This document shows positions 1 to 5,831 of a DNA stretch of 7,420 nucleotides, in pieces. The stretch's first letter is position 1. Every line of letters begins with the position of its first letter. The translations under genes were made by a program, and so were the position numbers. The notes below the pieces were generated by a model. That model did no database searches. It saw only the letters and a program-made list of their open reading frames with translations, and was not told where the DNA came from. Source of the stretch: an uncultured Thermoleophilia bacterium (GTDB taxonomy: Bacteria > Actinomycetota > Thermoleophilia > UBA2241); NCBI GenBank assembly GCA_903921965.1, contig CAIXSE010000613.1, positions 1-7,420 on the forward strand, given 5' to 3'.

Positions 1-187
1 AGCGCACGAGGTAGGCGGCGACGAAGTACACGGCCGCCGCCACGAGCGCGAGCTGGAGCAGGCGCAGCCACAGCGGCCGGCGGCGCTTCGGCGCCGCGGG
101 GACCGGGGCGACCGGGGAGCGTGCGCCGGGGGCGCCCGCGGACCCGGCCACGGAGGCGTCGTCGCGCGGCAGGTCCGCGTCCCTCAC
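1..187 (-). CDS. N-terminal fragment of a probable multi-pass membrane protein, possibly a flippase-like (LPG-synthase TM family) protein; runs off the window
   Basis: Only the first 62 codons are present. Reading starts at GTG (187-185), which overlaps the TGA of the upstream glycosyltransferase as GTGA. A GGAG Shine-Dalgarno element lies five bases before the GTG, which supports this start. The protein opens with about 35 Ala/Pro/Gly/Asp-rich residues, probably a disordered cytoplasmic tail. A basic KRRR stretch follows, then a hydrophobic helix (LWLRLLQLALVAAAVYFVAA), as expected for the first membrane segment of an inner-membrane protein with its N-terminus inside. Helices of this type open the lysylphosphatidylglycerol-synthase transmembrane family (YbhN/AglD-like), which often neighbours glycosyltransferases. 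That assignment rests on resemblance and context only. Other glycan-related membrane proteins, such as a mannosyltransferase or polymerase, remain possible. Confidence 0.6.
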   Translation of the reverse strand, partial: MRDADLPRDDASVAGSAGAPGARSPVAPVPAAPKRRRPLWLRLLQLALVAAAVYFVAAYLVR

Positions 188-1302
188 AGGTGCTCCAGCG
201 CCGCCAGCAGCTCGCCGGCGACGGCGGCCGGCGTGAGGCGGCGCCGGTACAGCGCGAGCCCCGCCTCGCCGAGGCGCCGGCGCAGGCCGGCATCGAGGAG
301 CCGGCGCACGGCCTTCGCCAAGGCGGCGGCGTCGCCCGCCCGCACGAGCAGCGCGTCGCTCCCGTCCCGGAGCAGCTCGCGCGCGCCGGCGGTGTCGGCG
401 GTCACGACCGGCCGGCCGCAGGCGAGCGCGTCGTACACCTTGTTCGGCACCACGCGGGCCGCCTTGGCCGAGCCCCCGAACACGCCCAGGCACACGTCGG
501 CGGCCAGGACTCGCTCGCGCAGCGCGGCCGCGCTTGCCCGGCCGGGCCACTCGACGTTGGCCAGGCCGCGCCGGGCGATGCCGGCGCGCAGCTCCTCCGA
601 CACCTGCCCCTCGCCGACGAGCACGAAGCGCACGGGCTCGTCGCGCAGGAGCTCCGCCGCCTCCAGGACGACGTCCGCGCCGTGCATGGGGCTCCACTTG
701 CCGTACTGGAGGACCGTCAGCGTCTCGCCCGGGCCGAGCTCGCGGGCGGCGCCCGTGGCGCGCGGCTCGGGGAGCGCCCCGACCGGGACGACGGCCAGCC
801 TGCGCCGGCTCACGCCCAGCTCCTCCTGGAAGAAGCTCGCGTGCGCCCAGGTGTCGGCCAGCACCAGCCGGGGCAGCGAGAACGCCACGCGGTCGACCGC
901 GCGTACGGCCGCGGCCTTCCAGCCGCCGGCGTCCACGAGCCCGCGGTCGCCGGCGAAGGTGTCCCACAGAGACACGAGGGGGTCGAAGACGAGCGGCGCG
1001 GCGCGGAACGCCGCGAGCAGACGCCCAAACGGCACCAGGAAGTGCCCAGGGTAGCCGACGACCACGGCGTCGACATCGAGCCTGCGGCGGTGCTGCGCGA
1101 AGAGGCGCAGGTGCGCCGCCGCCACCGCGGCGGCCAGCCGCGCCGCGCCCCCGGGCGTCGCCATCTGCGCCGCCGTCAGCGGCGGCGGCGGCGCCCTGAA
1201 CTCGTGCACGGTGACGCCGAGCTCGCGCAGGCCGGCGATGAGGACGGCGTTGCGCGGGTAGTCGGGGTCGTACGTGCCGAAGTAGGCGACGGCGCGCGTC
1301 AC
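184..1302 (-). CDS. GT-B glycosyltransferase, family 4 (group 1) type
   Basis: Predicted 372-residue cytoplasmic or membrane-associated enzyme that would transfer a sugar from a nucleotide-sugar donor to a glycan or lipid acceptor. The N-terminal half (about 1-190) has Rossmann-like features: an opening AVAYFGTYDPDYPRNA strand and glycine turn, a GLRELGVTVHEF segment, and VVVGYPGHF. The C-terminal half (about 195-340) shows the group 1 pattern: a TVLQYGKWSPMHGADVVLEA donor-domain entry, FVLVGEGQ, and PNKVYDALACGRPVVTADT followed by GARELL. In the last motif the usual Glu of the E-x7-E signature is replaced by Asp or a neighbouring residue. The GTG start at 1302 overlaps the TGA of the upstream family 2 glycosyltransferase (GTGA), with no obvious Shine-Dalgarno element, so translation is probably coupled. 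The stop in turn overlaps the next gene's GTG. Donor and acceptor cannot be told from sequence. Length is normal for the family. Confidence 0.9.
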   Translation of the reverse strand: MTRAVAYFGTYDPDYPRNAVLIAGLRELGVTVHEFRAPPPPLTAAQMATPGGAARLAAAVAAAHLRLFAQHRRRLDVDAVVVGYPGHFLVPFGRLLAAFRAAPLVFDPLVSLWDTFAGDRGLVDAGGWKAAAVRAVDRVAFSLPRLVLADTWAHASFFQEELGVSRRRLAVVPVGALPEPRATGAARELGPGETLTVLQYGKWSPMHGADVVLEAAELLRDEPVRFVLVGEGQVSEELRAGIARRGLANVEWPGRASAAALRERVLAADVCLGVFGGSAKAARVVPNKVYDALACGRPVVTADTAGARELLRDGSDALLVRAGDAAALAKAVRRLLDAGLRRRLGEAGLALYRRRLTPAAVAGELLAALEHL

Positions 1303-2333
1303 GGCGTGTCGGCGGCGCCCGGCACGGCGGCGGGCGCACCGGTGGAGAGCACCCCGTGCCGTACCGCCGCGGCCGCCGGCAGCGCTACGGCCGCCGGCTC
1401 GATCACTTCCGCCACCTGCAGCGTGTCGGGCCCCTGACGGGCGCGCGAGTTGGCGATGAGCTCGCCGATCAGCCCGAGGGAGAGCAGCTGGACACCGACG
1501 ATGATGAGCAGCGCCCCCAGAAGAAGCAGCGGGCGCTGCCCGATGGGGTTGCCGAACACGAGCTTGTCGATGGTCAGGTACAGCTCGACGAGCAGCCCGA
1601 TCACGATGAACAGCGTGCCGATGCCGCCGAACAGGTGCTGCGGCCGGTGCTGGTAGCGGCCGAGGAAGAGGACGGTCGTGAGGTCCAGGTAGCCGCGCAA
1701 GTACCGCTGCCAGCCGTACTTGGAGACCCCGGCCGTGCGCTTGCGATGGTGCACCGGCTCCTCGGTGACGCGGAACCCGGCCTGCGCCGCGACGACGGGG
1801 ATGTAGCGGTGCTGCTCGCCGTAGACGTGGATGGTGTCGACGACCTCGCGCCGGTACGCCTTGAGCCCGCAGTTGAAGTCGTGCAGGGGCAGGCCCGACG
1901 TGCGCCGCACGGTCCAGTTGAAGAAGCGCGACGGCAGCGTCTTGTTGAGCGGGTCCTGACGGTCCTCCTTCCAGCCCGAGACGAGGTCGTAGCCCTCGTC
2001 GAGACGGGCGACGAGGCGGGGGATCTCGGCGGGGTCGTCCTGGCGGTCGCCGTCGAGCGTGACGACGACGTCGCCGCGACAGACCTCGAACCCGTGCGAC
2101 AGCGCCGCGGCCTTGCCGAAGTTGCGGCGCAGTCTGACGACATGGACGTCCGCGCGGCTCGCGGCGAGGGCCTGCATCACACGGAAGGAGCCGTCGGTCG
2201 ACCCATCGTCCACGAACACGATCTCGAAGGGCGGTCCGGCGGCGGCGAGGGCCGCGTCGATCTCGTCGACGAGCGGCTGCAGGCTGTCGGCCTCGTTGTA
2301 GACGGGGATGACGAGTGAGAGGAGGGAAGCCAT
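1299..2333 (-). CDS. Family 2 glycosyltransferase, polyprenyl-phosphate-sugar synthase type (DPM1/GtrB-like), with two C-terminal membrane helices
   Basis: Predicted 344-residue membrane-anchored enzyme. By family it would move a sugar from a nucleotide donor onto undecaprenyl (polyprenyl) phosphate on the inner face of the membrane. The GT-A domain (about 1-230) begins with SLVIPVYNEADSL, then EIVFVDDGSTDGS, RNFGKAAALSHGF, and the metal-binding LDGDRQDDP motif at 93-101. Next come FNCGLKAYRR (153-162) and HRKRTAGVSKYGW (196-208), both typical of the DPM1/GtrB group. Two hydrophobic segments follow (about 236-254 and 267-292), then an Ala/Pro-rich tail of about 50 residues. The ATG at 2333 is preferred over upstream GTG codons because the conserved N-terminus starts there and a GGGAG site sits five bases upstream. 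The gene is coupled to the next glycosyltransferase by a GTGA overlap. The sugar is undetermined. Confidence 0.92.
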   Translation of the reverse strand: MASLLSLVIPVYNEADSLQPLVDEIDAALAAAGPPFEIVFVDDGSTDGSFRVMQALAASRADVHVVRLRRNFGKAAALSHGFEVCRGDVVVTLDGDRQDDPAEIPRLVARLDEGYDLVSGWKEDRQDPLNKTLPSRFFNWTVRRTSGLPLHDFNCGLKAYRREVVDTIHVYGEQHRYIPVVAAQAGFRVTEEPVHHRKRTAGVSKYGWQRYLRGYLDLTTVLFLGRYQHRPQHLFGGIGTLFIVIGLLVELYLTIDKLVFGNPIGQRPLLLLGALLIIVGVQLLSLGLIGELIANSRARQGPDTLQVAEVIEPAAVALPAAAAVRHGVLSTGAPAAVPGAADTP

Positions 2334-2338
2334 ATCGG

Positions 2339-2343
2339 CTCCC
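2339..2343 (-). promoter_or_regulatory. Ribosome binding site that decides the family 2 glycosyltransferase start
   Basis: GGGAG on the minus strand, five bases before the ATG at 2333. In-frame GTG codons further upstream (for example at 2387) would add residues that match nothing in the family and have no comparable site. Confidence 0.6.
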
Positions 2344-2421
2344 AAGGATACATCGTCGGCGCTGCCCGACGGGGCGCACGCGCGCACGCGGCTGCACGCG
2401 CCGCGGGGCCGGCCGTGCGGC

Positions 2422-2679
2422 TCAGGATCCGGGGACGGGGCGGCGCAGCTGCACGACCACGCCGCCGGAGTCCGCGCGCCCGGCGCGCCGCGCCACCCCG
2501 GCGTCGCCGGTCTCGGGCGCGGCGGCGGCCGGTTCGGGGCACCGGCGCTCCACCTGGACGTCCTCGTCTCCGGCGAGGAGGGCGGCGAGGTGCGGGTTCC
2601 TCACGCGCAGCTTGAAGCCGAAGAACTCGACCTGGCCCTCGGCCTCGTCGGCGCAGTCTCTGTCGAACACCGCTTCCAC
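2422..2679 (-). CDS. Small unrecognised protein (85 aa), first gene of the leftward cluster
   Basis: I do not recognise this protein. Codons end almost entirely in G or C, and the composition looks natural rather than like an antisense shadow, so it is probably real. Residues 1-45 are acidic and look globular, with EAEGQVEFFGFKLRVRNPHL and then AALLAGDEDVQVE. Residues 46-85 are Ala/Arg/Gly/Pro-rich and probably disordered. There is no signal peptide or membrane segment, so it should be cytoplasmic. The two cysteines (9 and 47) are too far apart to suggest a metal site. The start is GTG at 2679; the frame is open upstream to a TAG near 2742 without another usual start codon. No clear Shine-Dalgarno element is visible, so the exact start is uncertain. 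It lies 88 bases upstream of the family 2 glycosyltransferase in the same direction and may be co-transcribed with it. It is divergent from the toroid gene. Confidence 0.55.
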   Translation of the reverse strand: MEAVFDRDCADEAEGQVEFFGFKLRVRNPHLAALLAGDEDVQVERRCPEPAAAAPETGDAGVARRAGRADSGGVVVQLRRPVPGS

Positions 2680-2722
2680 AATAGTCGTGTCGGTCCCGGC
2701 GCCGCCGCAGCGAACCCCCTTA

Positions 2723-2737
2723 GACGGATGTTCCGTC
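2723..2737. promoter_or_regulatory. Perfect inverted repeat GACGGA-TGT-TCCGTC, candidate operator
   Basis: Two 6-base arms separated by TGT lie in the intergenic region between the divergent small gene (start 2679) and the toroid gene (start 2821). The site is 39 bases upstream of the candidate -10 of the rightward operon, a reasonable place for a dimeric regulator to act on one or both directions. A 3-base loop makes it less convincing as an RNA hairpin. No regulator is identified. Confidence 0.35.
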
Positions 2738-2752
2738 CCCTACCACACACGG

Positions 2753-2781
2753 TGGCCCGATGGCTACTGCCTTGTTACTAT
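2753..2781 (+). promoter_or_regulatory. Candidate promoter of the toroid-ExbB-DUF2149 operon
   Basis: TGTTACTAT at 2773-2781 reads as an extended -10: a TG upstream of TACTAT, matching 4 of 6 consensus bases and the actinobacterial TAnnnT pattern. A poor -35 (TGGCCC, 2753-2758) lies 17 bases upstream. This AT-richer patch stands out in a GC-rich region and would give a leader of about 33 bases before the ATG at 2821. The weak -35 suggests reliance on the extended -10 or on an activator. Confidence 0.35.
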
Positions 2782-2809
2782 GGATGCTCGAGTTCGTCCC
2801 GCGACACAC

Positions 2810-2815
2810 AAAGGA
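2810..2815 (+). promoter_or_regulatory. Ribosome binding site that decides the toroid protein start
   Basis: AAAGGA ends five bases before the ATG at 2821. The frame is open far upstream, but only this start places a classic signal peptide at the N-terminus. Confidence 0.65.
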
Positions 2816-2820
2816 CCCGC

Positions 2821-4719
2821 ATGCGCAGGAAGTTCTGGCTGACGCTGGCCCTGGCGGCGGCGCTCGCAGTCGGTATCACCGCCTCGGCAGCCGCCCTCAA
2901 GGGCTCGCCCGACACAGACCCTCGCCCGACCAGCATCACCAGAGGTCTCGACTTCTTCCACTCGCGACAGGGCCTCGACGGCGGCTTCGGCTCGATGTCG
3001 GCCACGGTGTGGGTCGTCCTCGGCGCCACCGCCAGCGGCGAGCGCATCGGCTCGTCCATGTGGACCATCGACGGAAAGAACCCCTTCTCCTACCTCGAGG
3101 CCGGCGACCAGCAGAAGGCCGCCACCGGCACCGACTCCGACAACGCCCCCGTCTACTACTCGCAGGCGATCATGGCCTACGTCGCGGCCGGGCAGGAAGA
3201 CCGCGTCTTCATCGCCGGCACGCCTCACGTCGACCTCCTCGCGCAGCTCTACGGCTACCAGGACCTCCTCACGTCGTCGCCGACCTACGGCAGCTTCTCG
3301 CCCGCGGTCTCCAACCGCGAGTTCAAGGCCGTGTACACCACCGCCTGGGCGATCCTCGCGATGAAGGCCATGGGCGTCGCCGGCATCGACCGCTTCACGG
3401 CAGCCGAGACGTGGCTCGCCAAGCAGCAGAAGGACGACGGGGGATTCCCCGAGCAGGCCGGGCAGTCCTCCAACTGCGAGGTCACGGCGCTCGCCATCCA
3501 GGCGCTCAAGCTGGCCCCCGACGGGGTCGTCGGCAGCGACCAGCTGCAGGCCGCTCGCCAGTTCCTGAAAGACAGCCAGCGTCCCGACGGCGGCTTCCCG
3601 GTAGAGAGCGGCGGCAAGACCGACGCGTGGGCCACCGCCTCCGCCATCCAGGCCATCCTCGCCCTCGGCGAGAAGCCCGACGACTCGTTCTGGCAGACCA
3701 CCGCCTCGACGCCGCGGGCGGCGCTCACGGCGCTCCAGCAGAAGACCGGCGCCTACCAGCGCCAGCAGGGCGAGTCCTCGAGCGAGCTCAAGACCACCGC
3801 CTGGGCGCTCACCGCGCTCCGCGACCAGCCGTTCACGACGTACCCCAGTACGCGGCCTGCCGCACTCAAGTCGTTCGTCTTCCGGCCCAGGAGCGTGACC
3901 TCGTCGCCGCGCAACGGCGCGAAGTACACCACCACCAACACGGTGCTGATCCGCGCCACGTACACCGACGGCGTGAAGGGCACCGGCGTCAACCCCAAGA
4001 AATGCACCGTCACCGTCGACGGGCAGGACCAGACCAAGCCCGCCGACATCGGCACGCACCTCCTGCACCTCACGCTGAACAACGTGCCCAACGGTACGCA
4101 CACGTACCACATCGAGATCGTCGACTTCGCCGGCAACATCCGGGTCGTCGAGAACACGTTCGTCGTCGCCAAGCCCTCGGTCATCGTCCCCGGCCCTCAG
4201 CCCACCTACGTGCCGCCGCCGAACCCGTACCCCACGAGCGGCGCCGGGTCCGGCACGGGCAGCGGATCGGGCTCAGGCTCCGGGTCGGGCACGGTGACGC
4301 CGTACCCCACCCTCACGCCCGGCCCGATCTACAGCCCCACCGACCAGCCCACCACCGCGCCGGACCCCTACGAGAGCGGCTACCCGGTCTCGGGCACTCC
4401 CGTGGCGAGCCCCGAGACCAGCGGCACCCTGGAGTCGTCGGTGACGGTCGGCGGCGGCTCGGGCGGGAGCGGCTCGGGGGAGAGCGGCCCCGTCGGCGGC
4501 GGGGGCCAGGGTAGTGCCGCCGGGTACGCCGGTGGTATCCTGCTCGCCATGCTGCCTCTGGGCGCCCTCGCCTCGTACCTCATCGTGCGACGCCGCGAGG
4601 ATGCACTGGGCGCCGCGAGCGAAGGCGCCGTACTCGCCGGCGGCGGCAGCGGATGGGACCGTCTGAGGCTCCGCTCCGCTTCCTTCAAAGACATCTTCAA
4701 ACCGGCAGGGAGAGTATGA
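2821..4719 (+). CDS. Secreted, membrane-anchored alpha/alpha-toroid protein (prenyltransferase/terpene-cyclase-like repeats) with Ig-like domain
   Basis: Predicted 632 residues. A signal peptide (basic MRRKF, a hydrophobic Ala/Leu core, likely cleavage near 23-25) directs export. Residues 40-340 form an alpha/alpha-toroid repeat region with several Q-x-x-D-G-G-F type repeats: RQGLDGGF (49-56), QQKDDGGF (202-209), SQRPDGGF (252-259) and a degenerate QQKTGAY (306-312). Each is followed by a helix of the TAWAILAMKAMG or ATASAIQAILALG type. This fold is shared by terpene cyclases, protein prenyltransferases and cobalamin carriers, and I see no terpene-cyclase DxDD catalytic motif. Residues 355-449 look like a bacterial Ig-like domain (VTVDGQDQT and VPNGTHTYHIEIVDFAGN). 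Then come a Gly/Ser and Pro/Thr/Tyr linker (about 458-567), a membrane helix (569-589), and a basic cytoplasmic tail ending SFKDIFKPAGRV. Its TGA overlaps the ExbB start. A role as surface ligand binder or effector is inference; catalysis is unlikely but not excluded. Confidence 0.85.
   Translation: MRRKFWLTLALAAALAVGITASAAALKGSPDTDPRPTSITRGLDFFHSRQGLDGGFGSMSATVWVVLGATASGERIGSSMWTIDGKNPFSYLEAGDQQKAATGTDSDNAPVYYSQAIMAYVAAGQEDRVFIAGTPHVDLLAQLYGYQDLLTSSPTYGSFSPAVSNREFKAVYTTAWAILAMKAMGVAGIDRFTAAETWLAKQQKDDGGFPEQAGQSSNCEVTALAIQALKLAPDGVVGSDQLQAARQFLKDSQRPDGGFPVESGGKTDAWATASAIQAILALGEKPDDSFWQTTASTPRAALTALQQKTGAYQRQQGESSSELKTTAWALTALRDQPFTTYPSTRPAALKSFVFRPRSVTSSPRNGAKYTTTNTVLIRATYTDGVKGTGVNPKKCTVTVDGQDQTKPADIGTHLLHLTLNNVPNGTHTYHIEIVDFAGNIRVVENTFVVAKPSVIVPGPQPTYVPPPNPYPTSGAGSGTGSGSGSGSGSGTVTPYPTLTPGPIYSPTDQPTTAPDPYESGYPVSGTPVASPETSGTLESSVTVGGGSGGSGSGESGPVGGGGQGSAAGYAGGILLAMLPLGALASYLIVRRREDALGAASEGAVLAGGGSGWDRLRLRSASFKDIFKPAGRV
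4240..4290 (+). repeat. Gly-Ser dipeptide repeat in the toroid protein linker
   Basis: Residues 474-490 alternate Gly with Ser, Ala or Thr, encoded by degenerate GGC/GGG/GGA and TCC/TCG/AGC codons. Synonymous variation between copies suggests selection for a flexible linker rather than recent DNA slippage. It separates the Ig-like domain from the Pro/Thr-rich stalk. Confidence 0.75.
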
Positions 4720-5822
4720 ACGGTCTCCAGCAGTTCATCTATGAGATTTCGAAGGTACTCCTGTGGCCCGTGCTCGTCGCGGCGATCGCGTGCCTCCTGT
4801 GGGTGCTCATCGAGGCCGGGTTCTTCTTGTACGAGGTGTACCTGAGGTTCCGCTACCGCGACCTCGACGCCCTCGAGACCCGCGCCCTCCGCGCCCGCAA
4901 GGCGTTCCAGGACGGCAAGCCGCGCACGGCCTACCGCTACCTCCAGGAGAACAACTACTCGCTCATCGTGGCGAGGTTCCTGTTCGACCTCATCCGCAAC
5001 TACCAGACGCAGCGCCTCGCGGCGAAGCCGCTCAAGCTGCTGCAGGACTACGAGTTCTACACGCTGAAGCGCCTCGAGCGCACGCGCATCCTCGTCCGCC
5101 TCGGCCCGATGCTCGGCCTCATGGGCACCCTCATCCCGCTGTCCCCCGCGCTGGTCGGCCTGGCCACCGGCAACACGGCCCAGCTGTCCGAGAACCTGGT
5201 CACGGCCTTCTCGGTCACCGTCATCGGCCTGCTCATCGGCGGCATCGCCTTCGTCATCAGCATCGTGCGCGACCGCATGTACTCGCAGGACATCTCCGAC
5301 ATGGAGTACATGCTCGAGCTCCTCGAGGGCGGCGACGTGCGGCTCAAGTCCGGCCGCAGACGCAACAAGAAGGGCGTGTGGGACAGCGAGCCCAACGTCG
5401 AGTACATCCTCGACAGCGAGGACATCGAGCAGACCATGGTCGTCCCGGCGTTCGAGGAGGTCCCGATAGAACCCCTCGTCCCGGTCGCCGAAGACGACGG
5501 CCACGCCGCGGCGGCTGCCGTCGCCGTGGCCACCAGCGCGCCGGCCGGCGACACCGCGTCGACGCAGGTCCTGCGCCCGCTGCCCGGCGGCGGCGAGGGC
5601 GCAGCCGCGCGCACCGCGGGCGGCGCTCCGGTCGTGCCCGTCGTCGCCGGCACTCCCGCGACCGGAGCCGCCACCGGCAAGGCCGACGACGGCCTCACCT
5701 TCGACGATCCCGCCATGAGCTGGCACCGTGACGACGATCCCTTCGCGGACCTGGGCCCGGTCGACAACGAACCGTCCCCGGGCTCGGCGTCGAACGCTGC
5801 CGGCTCAGCCGGGAGCCGCTGA
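4716..5822 (+). CDS. MotA/TolQ/ExbB proton-channel family protein with long cytoplasmic tail
   Basis: Predicted 368-residue membrane subunit of a proton-motive-force motor. Helix 1 (about 13-38) is followed by a cytoplasmic loop (39-125) rich in charged helices. Helix 2 (126-150) contains LGPMLGLMGTLIPL and helix 3 (163-185) contains AFSVTVIGLLIGGIAFVIS. The GLMGT and FSVT motifs place threonines at 138 and 168, matching the two polar threonines that line the ExbB/TolQ channel. After helix 3 comes a tail of about 180 residues, much longer than in standard ExbB: basic RRRNKK (214-219), an acidic segment (222-250), an Ala/Pro/Gly-rich linker, and an acidic end (FDDPAMSWHRDDDPFADL). The ATG overlaps the toroid gene's TGA, and a GGGAG site lies just upstream. 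The next gene supplies the likely ExbD-like partner. Family assignment is firm; the work the motor performs is unknown. Confidence 0.9.
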   Translation: MNGLQQFIYEISKVLLWPVLVAAIACLLWVLIEAGFFLYEVYLRFRYRDLDALETRALRARKAFQDGKPRTAYRYLQENNYSLIVARFLFDLIRNYQTQRLAAKPLKLLQDYEFYTLKRLERTRILVRLGPMLGLMGTLIPLSPALVGLATGNTAQLSENLVTAFSVTVIGLLIGGIAFVISIVRDRMYSQDISDMEYMLELLEGGDVRLKSGRRRNKKGVWDSEPNVEYILDSEDIEQTMVVPAFEEVPIEPLVPVAEDDGHAAAAAVAVATSAPAGDTASTQVLRPLPGGGEGAAARTAGGAPVVPVVAGTPATGAATGKADDGLTFDDPAMSWHRDDDPFADLGPVDNEPSPGSASNAAGSAGSR

Positions 5823-5831
5823 GAGCCTCCG

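Noticed and set aside
121..1437. Long plus-strand open frame across the glycosyltransferase genes
   Set aside because: It is antisense to clear glycosyltransferase genes, is extremely rich in Arg, Ala, Gly and Pro, and shows no domain. High GC content makes such open frames common.
1356..2318. Long plus-strand open frame opposite the family 2 glycosyltransferase
   Set aside because: It is a mirror of the real gene's codons, rich in Asp/Glu/Val/Arg without motifs, and the minus-strand frame has unmistakable family motifs.
2387..2405. CGCGGC / GCCGCG inverted repeat with a 7-base loop between the small gene and the family 2 glycosyltransferase
   Set aside because: Six-base GC arms are expected by chance in this composition, there is no U-run, and the genes are probably co-transcribed. 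A weak attenuator is not excluded.
2743..2755. CCAC / GTGG inverted repeat next to the candidate promoter
   Set aside because: The arms are only four bases, too short to separate from chance.
2308..2820. Upstream in-frame extension of the toroid protein
   Set aside because: It would run antisense over the family 2 glycosyltransferase start and the small gene, and would bury the signal peptide. The ATG at 2821 has a good ribosome site.
2764..4110. Minus-strand open frame opposite the toroid protein
   Set aside because: The composition is a Gly/Val/Arg/Glu shadow, while the plus frame has a signal peptide, ribosome site and repeats.
4519..4590. Sortase-type anchor at the toroid protein C-terminus
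   Set aside because: There is a hydrophobic helix and basic residues but no LPxTG-like motif before it, and about 43 residues follow, so an ordinary membrane anchor fits better.
4380..5726. Minus-strand open frame opposite the ExbB gene
   Set aside because: It is an antisense shadow; the plus frame carries three membrane helices with family motifs.
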